Assembly: GCF_947488715.1 (NCBI RefSeq)
Contig: NZ_CANLAG010000001.1
Coordinates: forward strand, 558,001 to 622,000
Length of the DNA stretch: 64,000 nucleotides
Direction: 5' to 3'
DNA from: an uncultured Tateyamaria sp.
GTDB lineage: Bacteria > Pseudomonadota > Alphaproteobacteria > Rhodobacterales > Rhodobacteraceae
Shown here in pieces: positions 26,844-34,517 of this stretch. Under the pieces are notes generated by a model. The model saw only the letters and a list, made by a program, of their open reading frames with translations. It did no database searches and was not told where the DNA came from. The translations under genes were made by a program, and so were the position numbers. The stretch's first letter is position 1. Every line of letters starts with the position of its first letter.

Positions 26844-27574
26844 TTCATATCCTTGGATCTGAAGAAGAATGCACCGGCGCGGAACCTGCCATGTGCTTTG
26901 GTGTTCTGTGATTTCATCTTGGCGGCCTCGATAGAAAGGTCGTGAAACAGGGCCATTTGGCGTTCGGCATGTATCTCCTGCAACAGCTCGATCTGCGCAT
27001 CGGTCAGATCGGTGTAATGAACAGCGCGTTCGAAATGAGGCGGGGTGGTGCCCAGGACGTTATCCGTGGCCGCTGCAATGTGATCGCCAAGGTTGTGGGC
27101 GAAGTACCGCACCTGATCTTCGGACCCGGCTAGCGGTTGATAGGACGCCTGTTGCAACGCGACCGTGTCGCCCGAGATCGAGACGGTGCCCGCCGCGCTT
27201 AACGTGTCCAGAACGGTGCGCGGATGAACATCGCGGGAAATGGTCTGGGCCAATGCCTCGAAAGAGGGGGCAGGGCCGGTACGCGGGATCGGCTTGCCCC
27301 CATAGTCCGGGTCGGTCTGCCAGCGCGCCACCACGGCAGACAGAGCATTGCCACGCTCGGATCGCGGCGGCGCTGCACGCAGCCGCGCAACATCGCGCCG
27401 CTGCAGCCCGGTCATGACCGACAACCTGCTGTCCGTCACCTTGCCGTCCGTATGATCCACGGCTGCCGCCACATAATGCCCCTTCAGACGTTCAACGAGG
27501 TCAGGGAATCGCACGCCTTGCGCGACCAGCAGTCGGGCCAGCGGCGCAAGCAGGGCATCAAGCAGGGTTATCAT
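26840..27574 (-). CDS. DUF6502-like protein
   Basis: A 244-residue soluble protein resembling the uncharacterised DUF6502 family. An N-terminal helical part, MITLLDALLAPLARLLVAQG, leads into a winged-helix-like region with GKVTDSRLSVMTGLQRRDVARL. The C-terminal half contains the long helix LTDAQIELLQEIHAERQMAL. ATG 27574 is preferred over the upstream frame, which would extend across a palindromic repeat. It diverges from the VWA lipoprotein gene across two identical 19-bp sites. Its HTH-like N-terminus makes it a candidate regulator of the locus. Confidence 0.65.
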   Translation of the reverse strand: MITLLDALLAPLARLLVAQGVRFPDLVERLKGHYVAAAVDHTDGKVTDSRLSVMTGLQRRDVARLRAAPPRSERGNALSAVVARWQTDPDYGGKPIPRTGPAPSFEALAQTISRDVHPRTVLDTLSAAGTVSISGDTVALQQASYQPLAGSEDQVRYFAHNLGDHIAAATDNVLGTTPPHFERAVHYTDLTDAQIELLQEIHAERQMALFHDLSIEAAKMKSQNTKAHGRFRAGAFFFRSKDMK

Positions 27575-27575
27575 A

Positions 27576-27594
27576 ATGTGCAAAATACACATTT
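27576..27594. promoter_or_regulatory. 19-bp palindromic site, copy 1
   Basis: ATGTGCAAAATACACATTT lies directly upstream of the DUF6502-like start codon. ATGTG and CACAT are the arms. An identical copy begins 47 bp away at 27623. Confidence 0.7.
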
Positions 27595-27622
27595 ATCTTG
27601 ACGGCGCCAGTTGATTCAAAAT

Positions 27623-27641
27623 ATGTGCAAAATACACATTT
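27623..27641. promoter_or_regulatory. 19-bp palindromic site, copy 2
   Basis: Exact second copy of ATGTGCAAAATACACATTT, ending 14 bp before the VWA lipoprotein ATG. Together the two copies flank a divergent promoter. Confidence 0.7.
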
Positions 27642-27655
27642 TCTGGAGTCTCATC

Positions 27656-28930
27656 ATGATTATACCCAAGCGACTGATTTGCGTGCTCTTTGCGGGGGCA
27701 TGTGTTGCGGCCTGCGCGCCGGGGGGCGGTGGGGTTGTTGAACCGATTATCGAAGCACCCGTCATTGCTCAGGAAAGCGCTGTACCGATCACCGCGCCGC
27801 GTCCCAATTCATCCGTGGCCCGCGCACCCCAACGGCGCTCTTTGCCGCCATCCGGCGTTTTGACAGCGGGCGACATCGATGACGGCCTGAACCTCTCCGC
27901 GCTCATGCGATACCAGACCCGCGCCGCGCGGCACCTGAAATGGCAGCGCATGAACCTGTCCAAACCCGTGCTGGCGCAATTGGTGGGCCCGACGGGTACG
28001 CCCGCCCCCGGTGTTCGGTTCACTTTGCGCCACCCCGGCGCAACAGACCCGTTTCACGATGGGTATTCCGGCGTTGATGGCATGATCACCGCCTTCCCTG
28101 CGGTGGTGGATGCGCGCCGGTCCGACAGAATTGAACTGCGCGCGTTTCCCTCGGACGACGGCCCTGCCACACAGGCGACCCTGCGCACGAACGGCAGGCG
28201 AACTACCGTCGCCTTGGACACGGATCATGCGTGGCAGCCGCAATTCGTCGACCTTGTCTTTGTGGTGGATACGACGGGCAGCATGACGGACGAAATCGAA
28301 TGGCTGATTTCGGATTTGGGGGCGATTGTGAAAGCGACGGCCAAGGGAGTCGACCTGCGGCTGGGCCTCGTCACCTACAAATCGCGGGGCGACGTGTACA
28401 CGGTGCGCGACTACGGCTTTGCCAAAAACAGGTCCCAGTTCCAACGGTGGTTGCAGCGCGAGCTGCCCACAAGTGGCGGCGGTGGCTATCCCGAAGCCAT
28501 GGCGCAATCGCTTGAGACAGCGGTTGCCCTGCCTTGGCGCCGGGGCCGGGGGGAACGTTTGATCATCCAGATCGGGGACGAGCCGCCACATCGCGATCAG
28601 GTGGGCGTCTATTACACGGCAGTTCAAAACGCTGCTGTCAAAGGGGTGCAGGTCTTTGGTCTGGCCGCCAGCGGCGCCGAGGCAAAGGTTGAATTCCTGA
28701 TGCGCCAGGGCGCTGTCGCGACAGGTGGGCGATATATGTTCCTCACCGATGACAGCGGCGTGGGCAACGCGCACGCAGAACCAACGGTGTCCTGCTACCG
28801 CGTCACGTCGTTGACCAACCTGATGACGCGAGTTTTGCGCAGCGAATTGACCGGGCGCCGGATCGAAGCCGCTCCAAATGCGGTCAAACGCAGCGTTGGC
28901 AGTTACGCGGGCGGCGTGTGCCGCAGTTAA
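27656..28930 (+). CDS. VWA-domain lipoprotein
   Basis: Predicted membrane lipoprotein (424 aa). The leader is MIIPKRLICVLFAGACVAAC with lipobox V-A-A-C (Cys20). A proline-rich linker and a central region of about 100 residues lead to a von Willebrand A domain starting near residue 197. Its MIDAS motif is DTTGSM (Asp near 204), a D-x-T-G-S variant, followed by LGLVTYKSRGD and YPEAMAQSLETAV. ATG 27656 has GGAG 7 bp upstream; the 15-codon extension from 27611 crosses the palindrome and is rejected. It converges with trmD by stop-codon overlap. A role in envelope binding or assembly is likely; the partner is unknown. Confidence 0.85.
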   Translation: MIIPKRLICVLFAGACVAACAPGGGGVVEPIIEAPVIAQESAVPITAPRPNSSVARAPQRRSLPPSGVLTAGDIDDGLNLSALMRYQTRAARHLKWQRMNLSKPVLAQLVGPTGTPAPGVRFTLRHPGATDPFHDGYSGVDGMITAFPAVVDARRSDRIELRAFPSDDGPATQATLRTNGRRTTVALDTDHAWQPQFVDLVFVVDTTGSMTDEIEWLISDLGAIVKATAKGVDLRLGLVTYKSRGDVYTVRDYGFAKNRSQFQRWLQRELPTSGGGGYPEAMAQSLETAVALPWRRGRGERLIIQIGDEPPHRDQVGVYYTAVQNAAVKGVQVFGLAASGAEAKVEFLMRQGAVATGGRYMFLTDDSGVGNAHAEPTVSCYRVTSLTNLMTRVLRSELTGRRIEAAPNAVKRSVGSYAGGVCRS

Positions 28931-29724
28931 AGACTGTCGGTGCTTTGTGCGGCGGCCCACAAATCGGGCCGCCGTTCCTTGGTCAAATGCTCTGACATCT
29001 GCTGCCGCCACGCGGCGATCTTGCCGTGATTGCCGGACATCAGCACCTCGGGGATATCGCGCCCCTCCCACGTGGCGGGGCGGGTGTATTGCGGATGCTC
29101 CAGCAAGCCGTTCGAATGGCTTTCCTCCACCGCACTTTCCGCATTGCCCAACACGCCGGGCAACAGGCGCACGGTGGCGTCCAGCATCGCTTGCGCTGCA
29201 ATCTCGCCGCCGGTCATCACGAAATCACCCAGCGACACCTCGGTCACGCCCCAGTGTTCCAGCACCCGTTCGTCCACGCCCTCGAACCGACCGCACAGCA
29301 TCGTCACCCCGTCACAGCGCGCCAGATCCCGCGCCATGGTTTGATCAAACGGCTGTCCCCGCGGGGACATGTACAGGATGGGCCAGCGTCCACGGGCATT
29401 TGCCTGCGCTTCGGCGAGGGCTGCGCTTACCACATCGGCGCGCAACACCATGCCCGCGCCACCGCCCGCAGGCGTGTCATCGACGTTGCGGTGCTTGCCT
29501 ACGCCATGGGTGCGCAGGTCGTGGGTGTGCAGCTGCCATTTGCCGTCCTGCAAGGCCTTGCCGGTCAGCGACGCACCCAGCACGCCAGGGAAGGTCTCGG
29601 GAAACAGCGTCACGATGCGCGCCTGCCAGACGCCCACCAGATCGGGCGCTTCGTCCATCAGCGACGAGGGCCGCAGAGTGGGCCGGATCGCCTTGCGGCC
29701 GTGGGATTTCGAAGGTCCGGTCAT
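28927..29724 (-). CDS. trmD: tRNA (guanine(37)-N1)-methyltransferase
   Basis: SPOUT-class SAM methyltransferase that makes m1G37 (265 aa). The knot region shows LCGRFEGVDERVL and GDFVMTGGEIAAQAMLDA, and YMSPRGQPFDQ is the first SAM loop. About 34 residues precede the conserved ARIVTLFPE start, so a shorter initiation is possible. Part of the rimM-trmD group, though a sulfotransferase-like gene intervenes. Confidence 0.97.
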   Translation of the reverse strand: MTGPSKSHGRKAIRPTLRPSSLMDEAPDLVGVWQARIVTLFPETFPGVLGASLTGKALQDGKWQLHTHDLRTHGVGKHRNVDDTPAGGGAGMVLRADVVSAALAEAQANARGRWPILYMSPRGQPFDQTMARDLARCDGVTMLCGRFEGVDERVLEHWGVTEVSLGDFVMTGGEIAAQAMLDATVRLLPGVLGNAESAVEESHSNGLLEHPQYTRPATWEGRDIPEVLMSGNHGKIAAWRQQMSEHLTKERRPDLWAAAQSTDSL

Positions 29725-29781
29725 GTCACATCACTCACGCGGGGGTCTGGGGCGACTTATGGGCGCAAGGCCCCTGCGGTT

Positions 29782-30537
29782 TCAAGCCTTGGCCTGCATC
29801 GCGGCTTTGCGGGCGGCACGGGCGTCATCGTCTGACAGGTCCGACCGGTTGATCTCCAACAGGGCCGCGCGCAGGCTGTCCGGCTCGCCCCGGTTGCGAT
29901 GCGGCATGGCGGGCCACAGGTCCTCTGGCACGCCCGCCAGCGCGAGGATCCGGCCAAAGGGCGCGTCTTCGAGCGGGAACCGGTGCACAGGCACCCCCGG
30001 CAACGCAGCGGCAACTGCGTCGATAATCCCGTCCAGATCAGCAGACCCGGCATAATCGCGCACATAGTCCTCTTGCGCCTGCGTGATCCGTGTCGCGCGC
30101 AGATGCTGCATGTGACAACTGGCCAGCCACGGGCCAGCCTCACGGGTGGTGAACACCAGATCGATCGCAACATCCCCCAGCACCGCGCGCCACGCCTCGA
30201 CCATCGCCGCCATCAGCTTGGGCGTGGCGTCATAGGTCTGGAGGCCGCGCCGACCCGGCATGTGACCGCTCAGGTCTTCGGAACTGAGCAGCAGCGTGCC
30301 GTCCTGCTCCGCCCAAGCACTCGCCAGCTCTGCGGCCTCGTATTGCACCAGCCCCAGGTCCAGCGCGCTGCGGCTGACGGAATAGGCGCGCGCCGCCTCG
30401 CACAGACCGACAATCGCAGGGCGCAGGCCGACGCGGGTATGGGGCCGCAACTGCGCACGATGCGCTTTCAGCGCCTTCTGGATCGAGGTCGTGCCGGTCT
30501 TGTGAAAGCCCGCATGGACGATCAGCCGCTGCACCAT
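29782..30537 (-). CDS. Sulfotransferase-like P-loop protein
   Basis: A 251-residue protein whose N-terminus LIVHAGFHKTGTTSIQKAL matches the 5'-phosphosulfate loop of sulfotransferases. LLLSSEDLSGH and IDLVFTTREAGPWLASC resemble the core strands that carry the 3'-phosphate-binding residues. It sits between rimM and trmD with 3-bp and 57-bp gaps, so it is co-transcribed with translation genes. The acceptor molecule is unknown; other nucleotide-binding roles are possible. Confidence 0.7.
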   Translation of the reverse strand: MVQRLIVHAGFHKTGTTSIQKALKAHRAQLRPHTRVGLRPAIVGLCEAARAYSVSRSALDLGLVQYEAAELASAWAEQDGTLLLSSEDLSGHMPGRRGLQTYDATPKLMAAMVEAWRAVLGDVAIDLVFTTREAGPWLASCHMQHLRATRITQAQEDYVRDYAGSADLDGIIDAVAAALPGVPVHRFPLEDAPFGRILALAGVPEDLWPAMPHRNRGEPDSLRAALLEINRSDLSDDDARAARKAAMQAKA

Positions 30538-30540
30538 CGC

Positions 30541-31047
30541 TCAGAACAGGCCGTCGGGCGGGTCCGCCACGATGCGACCCGAACCCAGATCGACGGTGGG
30601 CACCGCGGCCTGCGTGAACGGCAGCAACACAGTGGCCGTCGCGCCGGGCTGATGCACCTCCAGCAGATCGCTGGCGCCGTGGTTCTGCACCGACTTCACC
30701 CGGCCCAGCGACGTGCCGCCAGTGTCGAACACCTCAAGCCCCACCAGATCAGAGTAATAGTATTCGTCATCCGGCAACGTGGGCAGTTGCGCGCGCTGCG
30801 CAAATAGCTGCGTGCCTTTGAGCGCATCCGCTTGCTCTTTGGTCGAGACCTCGGCGATGCGGGCCACAAACCCGTTCTTCATCGGGCGGATCAAAGCCAG
30901 CGCAAAGCTGCGTTTGCCGTCCTCTGTTGTGAGCGGGCTATAGGTTTCGATGTCGTCGGGCTGGGCGCAAAAGGACTTAATCCGCACCTCGCCCTGAACC
31001 CCGTAGGCGCCGCTGATGGCCCCGACACAGATCAACTCTTCACTCAT
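30541..31047 (-). CDS. rimM: 16S rRNA processing protein RimM
   Basis: 30S maturation factor that binds S19 (168 aa). [21 protein letters not shown] is the N-terminal RimM signature, and [17 protein letters not shown] begins the PRC-barrel domain. The start codon overlaps the end of a small membrane-protein gene by 8 bp. Confidence 0.97.
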   Translation of the reverse strand: MSEELICVGAISGAYGVQGEVRIKSFCAQPDDIETYSPLTTEDGKRSFALALIRPMKNGFVARIAEVSTKEQADALKGTQLFAQRAQLPTLPDDEYYYSDLVGLEVFDTGGTSLGRVKSVQNHGASDLLEVHQPGATATVLLPFTQAAVPTVDLGSGRIVADPPDGLF

Positions 31048-31177
31048 TCCAGCATATCCCGTCTCGCATCACGCCGCCCGACCCCGCACAGGCATCCGCC
31101 GCCTGGCTGCGTTCGAACAGCAGGCCGCCGACGAAGGCGACGCAGATCAGAATGGCAGTGCGGATCAGTCCGAACAT
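31040..31177 (-). CDS. Small membrane-anchored protein upstream of rimM
   Basis: A 45-residue protein with a single hydrophobic segment, [20 protein letters not shown], then [15 protein letters not shown] and a C-terminal MRDGICWNE. Two cysteines lie in the exported tail. ATG 31177 is chosen because the longer frame lacks similarity to a leader. It ends 8 bp inside rimM, suggesting coupling. Function unknown. Confidence 0.6.
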   Translation of the reverse strand: MFGLIRTAILICVAFVGGLLFERSQAADACAGSGGVMRDGICWNE

Positions 31178-31474
31178 AGGCACCTGTATGGGCTGGTGGC
31201 GGGTCGATGCATTTGGGACACCCGGTGGGTATTTGTCCAGAGCAGCCTTGCCCGAGACCGCATTGACGGCCAAACTCGCCACAACCGCGCCCCAAGGTGC
31301 GGAACGGAGATTTTATGTCGGTATAAATGGGCACATGCCCCGTGGCCCCACGATGGGTGCCGCATTCAGGGATACACACAGGTCGCGACGCGACCCCTGT
31401 AGCTGTGCCTCGATTTTAAGGCGCCCGTTGCTGGCGCTTTCATCCAAAACCGAAAAATATCAAAAGGATGGCCA
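31178..31474. other. Gap between the rimM unit and a GNAT gene
   Basis: About 297 bp with divergent genes on either side, so it must hold two promoters. I see GGGCA-CA-TGCCC near 31331 but no RNA gene or repeat that I can name. Confidence 0.35.
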
Positions 31475-31936
31475 ATGCCAGACCTCTTTCAAACACGCGC
31501 CCCTCGCGCGACTGACATCCCCACCCTCGCCGCCATTGCGGACGCTACACTGTTTCCCGGCAGCCTGCTGAGGGACATGATGGCACCGGCCTTGGCCGGA
31601 GAGGGCGACGACCTGTGGCGCGTGGTGACACGTGACGACATCCCGGTCGGGTTCGCCTTTGCTCAGCCGGAGGCGATGACCGACCGCACGTGGAACCTGC
31701 GGGCGATTGCGACACATCCCGATCTACGTGGCGCAGGGGCCGGCACAGCGCTTATCCGCGCTGTCGAAGCCGCGCTGCACGAGGCCAGATTGCTGGTGAT
31801 CGATACCACGCAATTGCCGGATCAGGCGCGGGCGCGCCGGTTCTACGTCGCGCGCGGATGGCGTCAGGTCGGGACAATCCCCGACTTCTTTGGCGCAGGC
31901 GAAGACAAGGTGACCTTTGTCAAAGCCTTGATCTAG
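31475..31936 (+). CDS. GNAT family N-acetyltransferase
   Basis: Acetyltransferase of 153 aa. The acetyl-CoA binding segment NLRAIATHPDLRGAGAGTALIRAVE has the R-x-x-G-x-G/A pattern, and the C-terminal RRFYVARGWRQVGTIPDFF is typical. Preceded by AAAGGA. Substrate unknown. It is followed by a strong hairpin and then the Gdx-type exporter on the same strand. Confidence 0.88.
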   Translation: MPDLFQTRAPRATDIPTLAAIADATLFPGSLLRDMMAPALAGEGDDLWRVVTRDDIPVGFAFAQPEAMTDRTWNLRAIATHPDLRGAGAGTALIRAVEAALHEARLLVIDTTQLPDQARARRFYVARGWRQVGTIPDFFGAGEDKVTFVKALI

Positions 31937-31945
31937 TTGCACAAA

Positions 31946-31976
31946 GGCATGGGCGGGACGGCAACCCGCCCATGCC
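31946..31976 (+). terminator. Perfect 12-bp hairpin after the GNAT gene
   Basis: GGCATGGGCGGG (31946-31957) and CCCGCCCATGCC (31965-31976) pair perfectly over the loop ACGGCAA. No T-tract follows, so termination is uncertain. A second small hairpin, GGGC (31997-32000) with GCCC (32009-32012), follows before the exporter gene. Confidence 0.5.
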
Positions 31977-32042
31977 ACTTGTAAGACATGGGCGTAGGGC
32001 ACGTTTTGGCCCTTGCCTGTGACAGTGATCGGTTTAGATTTT

Positions 32043-32056
32043 GAACCAAATGGTTC
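32043..32056. promoter_or_regulatory. 14-bp palindrome before the SMR exporter gene
   Basis: GAACCA-AA-TGGTTC is a perfect dyad ending 19 bp before the exporter start codon. It is a likely repressor operator. Confidence 0.5.
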
Positions 32057-32075
32057 CAAATTGAGAGGCGGCGAA

Positions 32076-32393
32076 GTGGCGTGGTTCTATCTGGCTCTGG
32101 CAGCCGTGTTCGAAGTGATCTTTGCGATGAGCATGAAATACGCGGATGGGTTCACCAATCTGCGGGCCAGCATCGTGACGGTGGTGGCGGTGATTGCTGG
32201 CATCGGCTTTTTGACCATGGCGCTGCGCGACCTGCCAGTCAGCGTGGCCTATCCGATCTGGACGGCAGTGGGGACACTGGGCACCGTTGCGCTGGGATAC
32301 GCGTTTTTGGGCGAGGCTTTGACGCCGCTCAAAGTGATTTCGGCCCTCGCGATTGTTGCGGGTGTGGCCGGGTTGAAGATTTCTGCGGGGTGA
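32076..32393 (+). CDS. gdx: SMR-family exporter, Gdx/SugE type
   Basis: Four-helix small multidrug resistance protein (105 aa). AAVFEVIFAMSMKYADGF contains the essential membrane glutamate (near residue 13) and the KYxxGF motif. LPVSVAYPIWTAVGTLG and the C-terminal GLKIS match the SugE/Gdx branch, whose members export guanidinium, rather than EmrE-like drug pumps. GTG 32076 gives the standard length and follows GAGAGGCGG; longer frames add unrelated residues. It works as an antiparallel homodimer in the family. Confidence 0.88.
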   Translation: MAWFYLALAAVFEVIFAMSMKYADGFTNLRASIVTVVAVIAGIGFLTMALRDLPVSVAYPIWTAVGTLGTVALGYAFLGEALTPLKVISALAIVAGVAGLKISAG

Positions 32394-32471
32394 AATGAAA
32401 CGCCCGCCGCGGTCGTGGACCGGACGGGCGTCTCGTGATCGTGGCCGGGCGGATGGCCCGGTTGCGCGGCC

Positions 32472-32870
32472 TTACTCTGCGGCGGCTTCTTCGACAGCGT
32501 CCTCGGCAGGTGCGGCTGCGGCTTCGGCGGCCTCTGCTGCCTTGGCGGCTTTCTCTTCGGCACGTTCCTTGGCCTTGGCGCCGGGCTCACCTTTTTTCAG
32601 GTTCGCGCGCTCTTTCTTGGGCAGAACGCCCGCGGCTTCGAGCATACGGGAAATCCGGTCGGTGGGCTGTGCGCCCTCACCCAGCCAGTACTGGACGCGC
32701 TCCATGTTCATTTTCACGCGCTCTTCGCTGTCTTTGGGCAGGAGCGGGTTATATGTGCCCAGTTTCTCGATGTAGCGGCCGTCGCGGGGCATGCGGCTGT
32801 CGGCTGCGACGATGCGATAGAAGGGGCGCTTTTTCGAGCCGCCGCGGGCGAGACGAATTTTCATAGCCAT
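32472..32870 (-). CDS. rpsP: 30S ribosomal protein S16
   Basis: Ribosomal protein bS16 (132 aa). [19 protein letters not shown] and the following [13 protein letters not shown] are diagnostic. The last 45 residues or so form an Ala/Glu/Lys-rich tail, a common alphaproteobacterial extension. Start MAMKI at 32870 has AAAAGG upstream; the ATG at 32864 is an alternative. It follows chorismate mutase after a short palindromic repeat. Confidence 0.96.
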   Translation of the reverse strand: MAMKIRLARGGSKKRPFYRIVAADSRMPRDGRYIEKLGTYNPLLPKDSEERVKMNMERVQYWLGEGAQPTDRISRMLEAAGVLPKKERANLKKGEPGAKAKERAEEKAAKAAEAAEAAAAPAEDAVEEAAAE

Positions 32871-32897
32871 GGTGTATTTCCTTTTGGTTTTCAGTTG

Positions 32898-32924
32898 GGT
32901 GGCGGACGACACGTCCGCCTTACG
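32898..32924 (+). repeat. Intercistronic palindromic repeat, copy 4 (chorismate mutase-rpsP)
   Basis: GGCGGACG (32901-32908) and CGTCCGCC (32912-32919) form a perfect 8-bp stem with a 3-nt loop, followed by TTACG. The arms differ from copies 1-3 but the layout and tail are the same. Confidence 0.7.
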
Positions 32925-33216
32925 ATTGGTGTTTTTGATGGTGCTGAATGACTTCAGCGATGATGAAGTTCAGGAACTTCTTGGCGAACTCGGGGTCCAG
33001 ATCGGCCCGGTTCGCCAAATCTTCGAGCCGCTTGATCTGCGCGGCTTCGCGCGTGGGATCAGAGGGCGGAAGGTCGTGTGTGGCCTTGAGTTTCCCCACG
33101 GCCTGCGTGTGTTTGAACCGCTCGCCCAGCGTGTAGACGAGGATCGCATCAAGCCGGTCGATGCTGGCGCGGTGATCGGCCAGCACGTCAGCTGCTTTGG
33201 AAACGGCATCAGTCAA
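32920..33216 (-). CDS. Chorismate mutase, AroQ type
   Basis: All-helical chorismate mutase (98 aa) converting chorismate to prephenate for Phe/Tyr synthesis. The first helix contains [20 protein letters not shown] with the active-site arginine; [18 protein letters not shown] supplies the Lys and the next conserved part. TTG 33216 is chosen because AAAGGA lies 7 bp upstream and it overlaps the preceding GNAT stop by 8 bp; upstream codons belong to the GNAT gene in another frame. It ends a long coupled series that begins at ffh. Confidence 0.88.
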   Translation of the reverse strand: MTDAVSKAADVLADHRASIDRLDAILVYTLGERFKHTQAVGKLKATHDLPPSDPTREAAQIKRLEDLANRADLDPEFAKKFLNFIIAEVIQHHQKHQS

Positions 33217-33811
33217 GCGCCCATCCTTTCGGTTTGAACATCGGGTCGGCATAGTGGCCGATTTCCATTTCGATCCCGTGCGCCAGCTGCGTGCCGTCGA
33301 GGGCCGCAGGCGACGGGTGGCGATAGACGGCGTCCGAGCCGTCGATGGTGGGGGCGTCCCGATCCTTGATCGCACCCAGCCGTTCGGCCAGGCGGATGCT
33401 GTCGAGGTTCATCGGGTCGATATAGCTGACCGCCCCGTCCCAGCCGTTTGCATAGTAGTGCGCGCGCACCGCATGGGTCGCCTCGAGCGCATAGCCCTTG
33501 CCGGCCTTGTCGGGCCAGATGATCCAGGCGATTTCGCGCTCGGGCCAGCCCGCGGGCTGCCAGCCGCCTGCCATGCCATAGGTGTCGTCGCTGTCTTTGT
33601 CGTGGATCATCCACATGCCAAAGCCACGGATTTCCCAGTGCCCGATCTCGGCGGCATAGAGCATCCAGGCCTCGTAGGTGTTCAACGGCCCGCCCATGAA
33701 CCGCGAGCGGTAGGAGGCGAAGGTGGCCTTGAAGTCCGGGTAATCCTCGGGTTGCGGTCCGCGCAGGACCAGACGGTGGGTTTCGATCACGGGGATAACG
33801 GGGTGGCCCAT
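33209..33811 (-). CDS. GNAT acetyltransferase, RimJ/RimL type (tandem copy 4)
   Basis: A 200-residue acetyltransferase: ETHRLVLRGP at the start, FMGGPLNTYEAW, then EREIAWIIWPDKAGKGYALEATHA for acetyl-CoA binding and VSYIDPMNLDSIRLAERLGA near the end. ATG 33811 overlaps the previous stop as TGATG and has GGAGG 7 bp upstream. It is the fourth of four related GNAT genes in a row. The acceptor is unknown. Confidence 0.87.
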   Translation of the reverse strand: MGHPVIPVIETHRLVLRGPQPEDYPDFKATFASYRSRFMGGPLNTYEAWMLYAAEIGHWEIRGFGMWMIHDKDSDDTYGMAGGWQPAGWPEREIAWIIWPDKAGKGYALEATHAVRAHYYANGWDGAVSYIDPMNLDSIRLAERLGAIKDRDAPTIDGSDAVYRHPSPAALDGTQLAHGIEMEIGHYADPMFKPKGWALD

Positions 33812-34374
33812 CACATCACCTCCCGGACATAGCGGTAGATGAGGGTCGTGCCGCCGTCTTGCGTGATCTCGCCATCGGGCAGGCCACCGAGCCGCTGCGC
33901 CAGTTTGAGGGAGCGTGCGTTGGCAGGGTCGATATATGAGACGAGCGTGGACCAGCCCAGTGCTTCGAACGCGTGGGTGAGCGCGGCGCTGGCCGCTTCG
34001 AAGGCTACGCCCATCCCTTCGGCCTTTGCGGTGAGCATGAAACCCAGTTCCGGCTCCTGATCGCCGGGTTCATATCCCAACACGACAAAGCCCGCGATGT
34101 CGCCCGCGTGGCCGATGGTCCAGAGCCCGTGCCCGTGCAGCAGCCAGGTGGAGGTCATCTGGGAAAAGTCGAGCCAGGCGTCCTCGCGCGTCATCGGGCC
34201 GCCGAGGTGTTTGCCACGATCGGTGCAGGCGATCTGCGCGTAGGTGTCGAAGTCGGTCACGCGCGGCGCGCGCAGGATCAACCGGTCCGTGGCCAGCGTG
34301 GGCAGGTGGCTCTGAAGGGCGATGGCAAAGAGCGCAGCTGCGCCAGGCCGGGGCGTTTCGCAGGCGTAGGTCAT
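33811..34374 (-). CDS. GNAT acetyltransferase, RimJ/RimL type (tandem copy 3)
   Basis: A 187-residue paralogue with LATDRLILRAPRVTDFDTYA, HLGGPMTREDAW, ELGFMLTAKAEGMGVAFEAA and VSYIDPANARSLKLAQRLGG. Its ATG overlaps the stop of the 48-residue repeat ORF as ATGA. It shares the GGP motif and the SYIxPxN segment with the other three copies, indicating local duplication. Confidence 0.87.
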   Translation of the reverse strand: MTYACETPRPGAAALFAIALQSHLPTLATDRLILRAPRVTDFDTYAQIACTDRGKHLGGPMTREDAWLDFSQMTSTWLLHGHGLWTIGHAGDIAGFVVLGYEPGDQEPELGFMLTAKAEGMGVAFEAASAALTHAFEALGWSTLVSYIDPANARSLKLAQRLGGLPDGEITQDGGTTLIYRYVREVM

Positions 34375-34517
34375 GCGCGCGGTCCCCCGTTGGCGGGACG
34401 TGATCCAATTGGCGCGCTGACGCGGCGTGATCCAATTGGCGCGCTGACGCGCGACACGATTCTGGCGGCGGCTGCACCGTGAGCCCGTTGGGGGCGGAGG
34501 GCGTGCGATGCGGTCAT
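34371..34517 (-). CDS. 48-residue repeat ORF bridging two GNAT genes
   Basis: A short basic ORF read directly from the minus strand. Its ATG (34517) overlaps the stop of the upstream GNAT as ATGA, and its stop overlaps the next GNAT start as ATGA. It contains a tandem in-frame repeat of VSAPIGSRR/VSAPIGSRP encoded by a 27-bp duplication. Composition is Ala/Arg/Pro-rich with no predicted fold. It may serve only to carry ribosomes across the gap, or be a small protein. Confidence 0.45.
   Translation of the reverse strand: MTASHALRPQRAHGAAAARIVSRVSAPIGSRRVSAPIGSRPANGGPRA
34399..34451. repeat. 27-bp tandem duplication
   Basis: A 26-bp unit at 34399-34424 is repeated exactly at 34426-34451. Each copy contains CCAATTGG. 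The period of 27 bp keeps the minus-strand 48-residue frame open. Confidence 0.9.

Noticed and set aside
31946-31976. Hairpin with ACGG in the loop as a guanidine-II (mini-ykkC) riboswitch
   Set aside because: Guanidine-II needs two hairpins with closed ACGR tetraloops. Here the loop is 7 nt and the second hairpin has an 8-nt loop ACGTTTTG.
34399-34451. 27-bp tandem repeat as a CRISPR-like or regulatory array
   Set aside because: Only two adjacent units without spacers. It reads as an in-frame local duplication.
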